NCBI GenBank assembly: GCA_021234155.1
Contig: JAJEKV010000046.1
Location: 6,019,012 to 6,083,011, forward strand
Direction of reading: 5' to 3'
DNA: 64,000 nt
From: Isoetes taiwanensis
Taxonomy: Eukaryota > Streptophyta > Lycopodiopsida > Isoetales > Isoetaceae
Shown piece by piece: positions 43,994 through 54,664 of this stretch (the first letter of the stretch is position 1; every line of letters begins with the position of its first letter). The notes beneath the pieces are model-generated. The model was not told the origin of the DNA and did not search any database. It saw only the letters and a program-made list of their open reading frames with translations. Made by a program: the position numbers and the translations under genes.

Positions 43994-46322
43994 ATGTCAT
44001 CATATTCAGAGAGCCTTTCCGACTCTGATAATCAGTACGAGCCTAGCTATGAAGAGAGGAAAGCTGCAGCAGCCGAGAAGGGGAAGGATCCGGTTGCTTT
44101 TCAAAAGGGGGTAAAGAAGGGATCTGCCAAGAAGACACAGGTAGAAGAAGGGGAAGAAGGCACAGGGGTGCGTTTACCTCCTGAGGTTGAAGCAGCTTTT
44201 AGTGATGACGACTCTGAGATAGAGGAACATCACATGAAGTAGGCATACTATTACTCCCTTAAGAAGAAGAGGCACTGCTGTTTAGTTCCCGGGTGTGTAT
44301 GGGACACTGAAAAGAGGTTGAGGCTGCAGGCACACATGAGCAATGTACATAACCTTGCAGTTGTTGTGGAGGGAGCACCAGTGGGAAGACGCAGGCAAGC
44401 AACCACAAAGCAAAAGAGAAGGCCCAACTGTGACCTTTCAGCATATCATCTTGCCTATAGAATGGACCCTGAGTACATGTACAGGATTAATCAGAGAAGA
44501 TATCTGAGAAGGTGCCAAGACCATGCACTCAAGATTGGCTGGGATCGGGTTAGCAAAATGAAGGGGTTGATAGGAGATAAGGAGGCAAAGACCAAGAAAT
44601 ATCTTGAAAGAGTATGTTGCCGGGAGGAATCTTTGAGTGGGAAAAAAGACAAGGAGGCTAGAATGGCCAGATATACGAAGACTATAGCCATTGTTTATGG
44701 CTTGGAGGGTGTTGAGGAGCAAGAGTGGAATCCCTTGGCTGCTGATGACAAGCAGACAAGAGAATCCGAGTGGACTTCTCAAGTTAACCGTGTCATGGCA
44801 GATCTAAATGAAGAAATCCTCAAATCTGCTGTGTCGGAGGAAGTGTCGGAGGAGCCACCATCAGCAGAGCCCTCGGGCAGCCAGGTAAGTCCAGGTCCTT
44901 CATCTAGCCATGAGAATCAGCATTCCCCTTTTCCTTCCCCTCTGCTGCCCCATGCTGTAGTAGAGCTTTCTGATATGATTACACCATCAAAACCAATGAG
45001 AGGGTCCTGCCCCATGAGAATAATGCTGAGCCTAGCTCCAGACTATAAGCTTGATTTCCACACCTTACAACAGATAGAGGACCTCTTTACCATAACTGGG
45101 ACTGGGAGGCCTAAATCCGGGAAGAAAATTTTGCTTTCATACAACTGCCAATGGCCCATTCACGTCAAGAGCCCAATATGGGGCTGGAGTTCTGTCAAGA
45201 GAGGTGAATTTATGATAGAGCAGGCCCAGGCAGAGTGCTTTGAGCGGACAGGCACAGACGATCCCAAAAAGATGTTTAAATCATGGGTGAACGAGGAATC
45301 TGTTGGGGCATATCTAATGTAAGTCAGATGATGTAATTGATTTGCTATGTTTGCTTCAATTTAAAAACCATGATGTGCATTTTGCTTTAATCCAATTTCG
45401 CTTTATTTGCTTTCATGCATTCAAAACAGGATTCTATCCCATGCAATTCCCATTGATCAGAGGAAGCATCATTGCTGGATACATCCTAGTTTGATGGGTC
45501 TGTATCTCTGCAAACATGATCACCTCTTCGAGAAGCTGCTCCCACTCCCACCAGCTCCATTGAAGCAGAAGAAGAAGAGACATGATTCAAATGAAGACGA
45601 AGATCCAATAGAAGAAATATTTTGGTATTGGCTGCCCGTATGCCGAAGGTAAGTTGACCATTTCTATTTCCCATAAGTGTGCTTTTTTTTTTTTACCCTC
45701 AAGCACTGATTTTTGCACAATGCAGTGGCCATTGGAGCATGTATATATTCTGCTATGATGTCGAGATCTGCAAAGCTCTTGGGACGAACACACCCTCGTT
45801 GCTCCACTTTGATTGTGTTAGTGGCTACCATTCAACCTTGGAAAATGCTGCCATCAAGTAAGTTTATTCCCTTTGTGTATTGGTTTAGTCATCACTATCT
45901 GAATTTCTTTTGATTCGCTTTAGTGTTCTCAAGAAAGTGCACGAGTCATGGTCTGGCAATCTACCTGCCTGGTACAGATGTCCTCGTCTTCGTGTGCCAT
46001 GCCCCCAGCAAGACAATGGATCTGATTGTGGCATCTACACTATATTGTATACCAAGTATTTTCTCCAAGATTTCATTTTGAAGAAGGCCGAGGAACCCTA
46101 TCCGAAGGCAAGTAAAAAAGTCATATATTGTTTTGTTAACAATTGTTTATGCAGGGTCCAAATTGACCTTGCATTCCGTTTCCTTTCCAGATAACCAAAA
46201 AATGGTTTACCATTTCAGCAGTGGCCAATTGCAGGAAGTCCTTTTCCTTTATGCTAGGTAAACTGCATCAGGCTATAGTGACAGGTCAAACGCCAAGGAA
46301 GACTCCAACACAAGTTGAATGA
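43994..46322 (+). pseudogene. Ulp1/C48 SUMO-protease-type gene of the Mutator-like element, five exons
   Basis: Exons 43994-45318, 45430-45648, 45726-45857, 45924-46107 and 46191-46322 join in phase. Exon 1 (MSSYSESLSDSDNQYEPSYE) is acidic, then has a C2H2-type finger (CCLVPGCVWDTEKRLRLQAH, ending MSNVH) and a basic segment. One in-frame TAG (44240-44242) breaks it. The protease domain: HPSLMGLYLCKHDHLFEKLL (exon 2), GHWSMYIFCYDVE (catalytic His) and LLHFDCVSG (Asp) in exon 3, PCPQQDNGSDCGIYTILYTK (Gln, Cys) in exon 4, KKWFTISAVANCRKSFSFML in exon 5. Intron 4 begins GCAAGTAAAA after CCGAAG, a GC-AG intron. Ulp1 genes are known in several plant MULE groups; the finger may bind DNA. Apart from the TAG it is complete and all catalytic residues are present. 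Confidence 0.8.
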
Positions 46323-46704
46323 GAACAATTATCTAAAAATTTTTGCTCTAAAAACAGTTATCTGAAAATACAGTTATCTGTTCTTGATAAAAAGTTGATG
46401 TTTCAGCTAAACATAATGTAAACATTCCCTCGCTAAAACTTTTTTTCTTGGTAACCCTTTGTATCAGGCCAGGGTGCCTTTTGTATCGGCTCGGTGCCAC
46501 TATAAGTATATGAAAAGATGATGTTATTTTGGCTTCTGATTTAAACATATCGTGCAAACATAAAGTAAACATATCTTGAAGTTCCAAACATCATGTAAAC
46601 ATATCTTGTAAACATAAAGTAAACATATCTTGAAAACATATCATGCAAACATAAAATAGACTTACATAAAATTCTAAACATCATGTATGTAAATAAATAT
46701 CATG

Positions 46705-47842
46705 TGCACATGTCTAGGTTAACCACTAGAGTTGCATGTCCAGGTTAACCACTAGACTAGTTGCATGTCTAGGTTAACCACTTGACATGGATGTCCAGGT
46801 TAACCACTAGACTTACATGTCTAGGTTAACCACTAGAGTTGCATATCTAGGTTAACCACTTGACATGGATGTCCAGGTTAACCACTGGACTTACATGTCT
46901 AGCTTAACCACTAGAGTTGCATGTCTAGGTTAACCACTTGACATGGATGTCCAGGTTAACGACATGACTTACATGTCCAGGTTGACAACTAGACTTACAT
47001 GTCCAGGTTGACCACTAGACATATCCAGGTTGACCAGTAGAGTTGCATGTTTAGGTTAACCACTTGACATGGATGTCCAGGTTAACCACATGACTTACAT
47101 GTCCAGGTTGACCACTAGACTTACATGTCCAGGTTGACCACTTGACATGGATGTCCAGGTTAACCACTAGACTTACATGTCTAGGTTAACCACTAGAGTT
47201 GCATGTCTAGGTTAACCACTTGACATGGATGTCCAGGTTAACCACTGGACTTACATGTCTAGCTTAACCACTAGAGTTGCATGTCTAGGTTAACCACTTG
47301 ACATGGATGTCCAGGTTAACCACTAGACTTACATGTCCAGGTTGACCACTAGACATGTCCAGGCTAACCACTATAGTTACATGTCCAGGTTAACCACTAG
47401 ACTTACATTAGACATGTACAGGTTAACCACTAGACTTGCATGTCTAGGTTAACCACTAGACATTTCCAGGTTGACCACTAGACTTACATGTCCAGGTTGA
47501 CCACTTGACATGGATGTCCAGGTTAGCCACTAGACTTACATGTCCAAAGTTGACCACTAGACTTACATGTCCGGGTTGACCACTAGACATGTCCAAAGGT
47601 TAACCACTAGACTTACATGTCCAAAGTTGACCACTTGACATGGATGTTCAGGTTAACCACTAGACTTACATGTCCAGGTTGACCACTAGACATGTCCAGG
47701 TTGACCACTATAGTTACATGTCCAGGTTGACCACTAGACATGCCCAGGTTAACCACTAGACTTACATGTCCAGGTTGACCACTAGACTTACATGTCTAGG
47801 TTGACCACTAGACATGTCCAGGTTAACCACTATAGTTACATG
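46705..47842 (-). repeat. 26-base-unit tandem array, right (inverted)
   Basis: About 45 copies of a unit like TCCAGGTTAACCACTAGACT plus TACATG on the plus strand, the reverse complement type of the left array unit (left unit reversed: CATGTCCAGGTTTACCA). Shorter 22-base variants occur. It ends where the coding similarity of the transposase stops. Confidence 0.92.
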
Positions 47843-47849
47843 GATGCAT

Positions 47850-49590
47850 GCATGCATTTGTCTCTTGGTTTGCATGGGGATACATCCGAGTAGCAACAAT
47901 CCAGGAAGTAATGTTCTTTGTCCACACCTTGCTCATGTATTTCACAACTTTCTTGTAGACCTTGTGCCTTTCCTTGAACTCTTCCAAGCGTCTTAATCCC
48001 TCTTCCCTACATGAGTCTATGTAGTCTCCTAATCAACATGAATACCATACATGATGTCTCCTAATTCCTTGAACATTTGGGCCCTGCGCTTCTTATCTTT
48101 AACCCGCTTCACCAACATCTTCAACTAGTTTCGTCTCACATGCCACAAGCACAATTGGATACGTGACATGGGCCAAACATCCCTCAAAGCATTGATCTCG
48201 GCCTGGGCATCATCCACAATGAAGCAAGAAGGGGACCAAGTGGGATCATTATTATGGATGTGTTCCTTCATGGCCACAAGCCATGGTCAGATCTCCTCTT
48301 CCTCTTGACTAGATGTGAGAACCCAAACTCTTTGAACTCCATTCCCATGGTCATCATAAAGCAACCATGTGTACAAACTGTACCAATGGTCATTGGTTTT
48401 GAAAGTGGAGTCCATGGCAATTGCCTCACCTTTTCCATGCTCCAAAAGAGTTTTCAGCTGGAATGGAGTCATTATACCTAAAGTAAAGGGCCTGCCCTCT
48501 TGATACATAAACACGCTCTCAGGATGAAGAGAAACCCACATTCTGACACTTAAAGCAACATCTCGATGCAACATCCAAGTGGAACTAGCAACCTTACGAG
48601 ATAAGTTGTGAAGGTCATCCATGGCAAGAAATTCATCTCTATGTCTTGGTCTATCTGGATTAATTTGCTTTTGTAAGCTCCAATGCTCTTCGTGCTTGCT
48701 CATGACCTGTTGAGCTGAATGATTTTGTTGTATCAAATCCTTAGCCCAAACCTTCTTCTCCTTGGACAAATGAGGTGCAAGCTCAAGCCTTGTGTTCTTG
48801 CATGTTGGATCTCCACTACCATGGCAAATCTGCTCCTTGCTATCAATGGTTCATCTCATAGAAAGTTAACTTGGTGCACTCATGCTTTAGGTACAACTGC
48901 TTTGCTTGGAAGTGGCACAAGCAGCCCCGTTTAAAATTGGTTTTGCTCCTGCGTGATTGGTTTGCAGGTGGAGGAGGATGGTCCCTATGATCTTGTGGCC
49001 CAAAGGCGCACCAATAGCTGTCACATAACATCCAAGATTAGCTGAATTATAGGTAAGTTGTAACCTACATTGGCAAGATTCATTTTTCGTGGTCATGCAA
49101 GAAAATTACTTACTTGACAAAGCTTAGGTGTGAATTCTCATCTGCCAATCTCTTGAGCTGCCCTGGTTTTCTGTACCGAGAATCACGCTTGTAAAAATTT
49201 GTATGGGACCCTAGACGGTTCTCCTCGCCTTTTATAAAGTATGCAACCCTAGTTGTTGGGATGAAACATGTGTACACCACAATTAAAGATTGCTCCTCAT
49301 CATCAAGGGAAAATTCAGTAGCATGAGCAGCATGGAAGCTCAAGCCATGGAAGCTTGCATTTGGCCTTGGATGCAACTCCAATTGCCAATCCAGAGCATC
49401 TCTTGTAAATGAACTGGGAGGGGGCTGCTGAATGCGGATCAAGCTAAGCCTCTGGCATAGTCATGTAAAAGGAGGAACTAAGTATTAAATTTTGTTCAAA
49501 TGCTAAGGTTTTGGAGTAAGGTTTAAGGATTCCAGAACTCACCTGGGCGACATCGGGGTCCACCCTATCAGCTTCTGAATCTGCCTCCAT
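47850..49590 (-). pseudogene. MULE transposase (decayed)
   Basis: Exon 1 at 49590-49543 (MEADSEADRVDPDVAQ, donor CAG|GTGAGT) joins in phase to an exon from about 49456 (RLSLIRIQQPPPSSFTRDAL, VAYFIKGEENRLGSHTNFYK). A WRKY/FLYWCH-like DNA-binding part follows with frameshifts: RGCLCHFQAKQLYLKHECTK and ICHGSGDPTCKNTRLELAPH. The DDE core: AIAMDSTFKTNDHWYSLYTW (first Asp), an in-frame TGA at 48287, then SCFIVDDAQAEINALRDVWP (second Asp) and LCLWHVRRN. Two or more stops follow; MSKVWTKNITSWIVATRMYP leads to NQETNAC and the right array, so the C-terminus is lost or replaced. It cuts and pastes the element by its TIRs (known for MULEs). The first exon lies about 500 bases inside the right TIR. Confidence 0.85.
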
Positions 49591-50021
49591 TGACCTTCAA
49601 GTCATGGCGAAGTCGCTCCTTCAAGCTTCGGATAACAGAGTTCTTGGGAGCTCCGAGTTCTTGCACTCCGGCCTTACAACTTCAGAAAACAGAAAACAGG
49701 GCTCCGGGGAATCGTTGCAAAGGCCAATTTCGAATGGTCGTTGAAGTTAAGTGTGTTGGGTACCTGTATTGTGTGGGAAAGAGGCAGTTGGAGTACGACT
49801 GTAGCAGATTGAGTACGTAGATGCAGCTGAAAGCAGGTGAAAATTAAAAGTGGAAGGGAATTAGATCAGACCGGTACAGATTGGCAGGTATAGTTTGCAG
49901 TCTATCTATCTTAGGCCCCATCCATCGAATCCAGGGATGGGCTCACGGATGCATGCATTGGTGCATGCTGGACATGAGATGGGCCATCCTGGATCTCGGA
50001 TGCATGAGGCGATGCCTACCG

Positions 50022-50092
50022 GATCCATGGCCGAGCTAACCACGATTTCCTGCCCGGGTTTACCACTTCCCGGAGTAGGAATATGGCGCTCC
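50022..50092 (-). repeat. Right TIR of the Mutator-like element (core)
   Basis: Reverse complement of the left TIR core with about four mismatches; contains GGTTTACCACTTCCCGG. Confidence 0.9.
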
Positions 50093-50101
50093 CTTCCTCC
50101 A

Positions 50102-50525
50102 TGCTTTCCCCACTGTCTGGTCCACATGAAACTCTTATTACGTCTGCCCAAGAACCCCTCCTCTCTTCAGCTATAGAAGACTTGCCTTTGCCAACTCCTC
50201 AGGGCAGCATCGCAAGAATGGATATTGGTCACCACCAGAAGGAATAAGCATTCCCAAGCCTGTAGGTGGGCCAATGAGGGAGAGGATGCTGCAACATTTG
50301 AAAGCAAGAACAACGATGCAGTGTCGGGTTCAGTCTATGAAGGATCAATCAACGAGGATTGGAATTGCCTTCAGTTGCATGTCATAATGGTAGTAGTAGC
50401 ATAGCCCTTGTTTGAGGATTTGCCCACGACAGTTCATGATTCAATAGCATTTGTGAGGTCTCAGGTGAATTCGCCCAAGCGTAGAAGGAGAAAGGGTATT
50501 TTGGAGTCACAACTTCCTCGATAAA
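50102..50525 (+). pseudogene. L1-type LINE ORF1, C-terminal piece
   Basis: Resumes the Pro/Ser-rich reading after the Mutator-like insertion (PPMLSPLSGPHETL, SSAIEDLPLPTPQGSIARMD) and in another phase ends VNSPKRRRRKGILESQLPR, a basic tail. It stops where the minus-strand LINE begins. Confidence 0.5.
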
Positions 50526-50609
50526 TATTTAATTTAATGTATTGATCAAGCCATTTAGGCCCCCAGGCCTCTATGGCAAAAAAGTATAAGACAGTAACAA
50601 TAATAACAC

Positions 50610-53600
50610 TTAATCCATAGCGCCACCAATGTCAAAATTATTCATGAGAGTGAATAAAGCAATTATCTCATCTCTCTCTTTCCATATACTACACAGATAT
50701 GAGCTAAGAATATGTGCCGGAAGTTGTAGAAGTTCTTTCAATGAGGTAGCAGTAACTGCATAGTTTGCCCTTATGTGCTCATAAGCTGAGCATTCCAAAA
50801 AAGTATGATGCTCAGTTTCTACTACAATATCAAAGCATCCCAAACATAATCTTTCATTGCGAGGAGTATTATTCCATCTGCCCGTTTCAATACATAGATT
50901 ATGAGATGACAGTCTTAACTGAGAGATCACCATGCGATTCTTGCGATTGATGTTTGCTATTAGATAAGATTGCTCTTGATAGTCATCTAAATCATTTATA
51001 TCAGCCAAGTAAAATCGTTTCTTGGTATCTTTTCCATCCTCCAATGTCCACAACTTGCAGATTGCTTTCTTTGTCACAAATTCGTGAACTTCCTTAAAGT
51101 TCAATGAAGTCGGCCAAGTATCTTGACCAAGCCATCTAGCTGCCCACTTTCGGACATCAGCATACCAGCCCTTCCTATTAGATTGTTCCAATGCTTGCAA
51201 GGGGAACCTTGTTGAGTCCATGGATAGAACGCGATTTACATAAGTAATGGTTCTACATAGAGCTTCGACTTCAAGAGGCAACAAACCTGCTTCCGCTAAT
51301 AACATACAATAAGGCATTTGGATCTTCACCCCAAGTTCGCCAATTAGAAATCTTTTTGTACCTGTTCAATATCATTCCATCCTTTTCGAGAGAGACCTGG
51401 TCCCCAAACCGGACTGCCATATAAAATCACCGCTCTCACTTGCACACCAAAGAGTAATTTTCTTAGCCTCCAATGATCAAGATTATTACTTCTGCATAAA
51501 TGAATCATACTGTGCAAACCACCTGAGGCACATTTTTGTGCAGCTAGTGTCCATTTATAATTATCTGTTATATCGATACCTAGGTATTTATAACTAGAAA
51601 CCCTTTCTAGTGGTTCACCTCCTATATGGAACATCTAGAACATCTAGATGTTGCTGTAAACCAGTGGCTGTTCTAGATATTAGCACTATATCATCAGCAA
51701 ACAACAAGAGCTGTATCACATATTTACCAAGTTTTGCGCCTACACCGCCTAATCGTGTCATCCAACCTTCTAGCTCATCAATGAATAAACCAAAAAGCGT
51801 CGGAGAGCAAGGGCATCCTTGCTTGACACCAATAGTATTAGCAACTCGATCTGTTCCTGTGAATGGAAAAGAAAGTTCAATAAGAACCTGATTATATAGA
51901 CATGCTACAGCTTGTTTGAGTTCTGCCGGTACTTGAAGTATATCAAGCCTAGAAGCAAGATCCTTCCTATTTACAGTATCAAAAGCTTTGGCAAAATCGA
52001 TAAATGCCAAAAATCTTTTATTGCCAGAACCTTTAGCTCCTTCTGCTAACACTCTAAGAGTAACAAGATGATCCAGTGTGGAGTGATTATTTCTAAAACC
52101 TGCTTGTCCAAATGCCCTGTTCTCATTCTCATCTGCCCAAGAGGATAGCTTGCTTTCCAGCATAGATGCGAATAGTTTTGCAAATGTGTTGCCTACTAGT
52201 ATTGTTCGGTAATTTCTTACATCATCTTTGCATCCAGATTTATGAATAGGAACAACTCTGTTCAAATACTAATCCTCGGGAAACTTGCCCTGCATGAGAG
52301 TTTGATTATAAAATTCTGCTAACAAGCTATGAAGTTGCTGCCCACCCCACTTAAAAAGCTCTATAGACATACCAGTTGAGTCGCATGCTCGTCCATTTGC
52401 CATCTTAGCTAGTGCTTTGTGCACATCTTCATCTGTGAAAATAGGAGATGCATCTCCGTCAAAAGCAAAACCATCAATATCTGCCGTATTATAGAGCGAT
52501 GTGACCAGATTTAATAATTCTGTCTTGCTAATGTTACCAGCTGGTGTCTGATTCTTTTTCAAATTCCAGAACTTTTTAGGACCGGTAGCCATGGTAGTCA
52601 GGGAATTTTCCTGATGATGATAGAGCCACTTTCTCTTTTTCTGTCTCACCAAACTCTTATAATGACTTACCGCGTGGCAGAATCATTAGCTTTTATCTTG
52701 CAGGCCCTCTTTGCTTCCTAACATTCCCGATCATACCATTTAGAATCTCTCCATCGGGGGTTTCTCAATTTAGAGTAGCCAAACACTTGTTTGGCCGTGT
52801 CTAGAATTATCCCCTGAAGCATTTTGGATTGCTGGTCAATTGCATCTCCCCAACACACATTCTCAAGTCTTTCAGACAACATTTGTTCATACTTCTCAAC
52901 CAGCTTATATCTGAGTCTCAGCTTCGGTTCTGGAATGGGCAACGCACTTCTAGCAATACTAGTCTTTAAGCAAAAAAGCAAGGGTGCATGGTCTGAATCT
53001 GGAGTTCTGTCAAGAACTTCAAAAGATGATACCATTTGCACAAAATTTGGATCTCCCAAAAGAAGATCTACAACGCTACATCCATTATGCTGATAGCAAG
53101 TATGCTTATGCGACTCCGGAAAACGCCATAATCCATTATAGATTATATAGCTAAAGGACTCGCACAATGCCAAGACATGCTTACCCATTTTATTTGTGAC
53201 GATATCTAATGATCGCCGGAGCCATCTATCAGCTTCTTCCTTATTTTCAAGCAACCATAGAGCATTTCCCTCTCCAGATAATATCGTAGCTTGTTTGTTC
53301 CCAACTCGCCCATTCAGATCCCCTGTAATGAAAACTGGTCCTTTTTGGACATAATTAGAGATGTCAGCAGCTAAATGAATGAAAGGATCATCTATGCAAA
53401 GACCTTCTTGACCATAGACCGCAGCCGGTATAGGATCCAAAGGTGCAAAATAACCAATCGCAACATAAGCAGCTGTATTCCCTGTTTTAATTTGTAGCCA
53501 AATATACTGTGAGTGCACATCTTTGCTAGCAATTGTAACTGCTTTGGTCAGATTTTTCCGCACATAGCATGCTACACCTCCCCATCCCCTTCTGCTGTTT

Positions 53601-53770
53601 CCTAAAGGATTCCAAACTGAATCCAAAAGCACCATGCCTGGAATCTGCATAAGCCTTTTGGTTTCATATTCCCATGTTTCTGTGAGTGCCAAAATATCAC
53701 AACTGTTAAATAGTTCAGCATTGCTTAGAATCTTAGATTCATTCAAGCCATGTATGTTCCATACAAGAAG
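50610..53770 (-). pseudogene. LINE ORF2: AP endonuclease, reverse transcriptase, CCHC-like finger
   Basis: Endonuclease (53746-52718): DILALTETWEYE (Glu), VFITGDLNGRVGN (Asp/Asn) and DSDHAPLLF (Asp-His), catalytic set complete. After a stop the linker (52652-52269) has KALAKMANGRACDSTGMSIE; after a TAG comes the RT (52265-51615): VPIHKSGCKDDVRNYRTILV, FIDFAKAFDTVNR, IGVKQGCPCSPTLFGLFIDE and the catalytic LLLFADDIVLIS. A frameshift near 51635 leads to YKYLGIDITDNYKWTLAAQK, another near 51340 to the C-terminal region with CLGCFDIVVETEHHTFLEC, a CCHC-like knuckle typical of LINE C-termini. At least two stops and two frameshifts disable it. It nicks DNA and primes cDNA synthesis at the nick (known). 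Confidence 0.88.
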
Positions 53771-53791
53771 CCTAAGGGCCTGAAATCCCTA

Positions 53792-54532
53792 TGCCTTATT
53801 GTGGATGACCAGTTTATTATTGACAATATAAGCATTTTTGCCTTCATCCCTATGCTTTTTCACTTCATCTAACAGCTGCTTCCTCTCTTTTTGCTGCTGC
53901 ATGGTTAAATCGTCATTTAACGAGAGCTTCTGCCCTCTCAAATGACCTCTATGCTGCATTACCCTTGTTCACGCTTCAATTGAAGCAAATTTTAACAATA
54001 CCAATCTATTTCTGCCATCCATCTTTTTACCAATTCTTCTGCAAAACAACATTCCTGGGTCTACCAAATGCATGCTCTCTCTAAAGAATAAATTAACAAC
54101 TTCGTTAATATTCTCACCTTCTTCTTCTTTAAGACCAGCAACAAGAAGATTCTTCGCTCTCATAGTTCTTTCCTCTTGTTCAAACATCCGCTCTGATGCA
54201 CGTGCTTCATCCTCTTTAGCTCGTTCAAGTAAAAGTGTTGACACCCTGGATTCAACCTGTTCTGCGATTTTTACTGCTTCATCAATTCCATCGTCACTCT
54301 CATCCTCATCATTGTCTTCTTGCTCTGCTTTCCAATTTTGAAGTTCTTGCCGTGTATCAGATGCCGATTTCTTTATCTCTCCTACTTCCTGACGAAGCAA
54401 GACAATTTCCTGTTTCAATCCTGAATTCTCTGCCATAGCTAATTCGTATTTCTCAAGAAGGGCCTTGTTTTGCTCCTTCAGTTCTTCTACGGAATCAAGA
54501 ATTTTTTGAAGCAATTCCATTTGTTTTGCCAT
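53792..54532 (-). pseudogene. LINE ORF1 (coiled coil and RRM-like)
   Basis: MAKQMELLQKILDSVEELKE opens a coiled coil of about 60 residues, then an acidic stretch (EDNDEDESDDGIDEA), then AKNLLVAGLKEEEGENINEV and CRRIGKKMDGRNRLVLLKFA, the RRM-like fold of L1-type ORF1. A TGA at 53969-53971 interrupts it; the frame continues RVMQHRGHLRGQKLSLNDDL to VNNKLVIHNKA and a stop. The sister copy at 5165 reads through the same position (GAESRVMQ), so the TGA is a mutation. It would bind the LINE RNA as a trimer. Confidence 0.8.
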
Positions 54533-54664
54533 TATCAGAACAGATACGAACTTACATAATGCTGCAACCAGCTATTGGTGATCGCGACCTGGAGCTGCGA
54601 TTTCCCCCCCGTACGGTTTTCCAACGCTTAGGGAGCGCTTAGGACTAGGCGCTTATTATTGGCG

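Larger units (their letters stand above)
40925..50092. mobile_element. Mutator-like element (9.2 kb) with Ulp1 gene and inverted tandem arrays
   Basis: Bounded by the 9-base duplication CTTCCTCCA (40916-40924 and 50093-50101), the size typical of Mutator. The ends form a long inverted repeat: the outer 71 bases (GGAGCGCC..., ATTCCTACTCCGGGAA, TGGTAAACC) match at all but about four positions, and looser similarity continues for about 100 more. Contents: a 26-base-unit array (41560-43380), a five-exon Ulp1-type protease gene (+, 43994-46322), a second array in opposite orientation (46705-47842), and a MULE transposase (-, 47850-49590). It interrupts the ORF1 of an L1-type LINE. Confidence 0.92.
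50530..54650 (-). mobile_element. APE-type LINE, near full length, inserted in the L1-type LINE
   Basis: Minus-strand order: ORF1 (54532-53792), ORF2 with endonuclease, reverse transcriptase and C-terminal zinc knuckle (about 53770-50610), then a short AT-rich 3' end (50530-50605). Both its flanks are plus-strand L1-type LINE sequence (ORF1 end on the left, ORF2 start on the right), so it is a nested insertion. I found no clear target duplication. A truncated copy of the same family is at 5165-5535, and a relative at 58960-60570. Confidence 0.8.

Noticed and set aside
50526-54660. A target duplication for the minus-strand LINE (CGATAAATA against CGAGAATTATA)
   Set aside because: The match is too poor to claim; the exact ends remain open.
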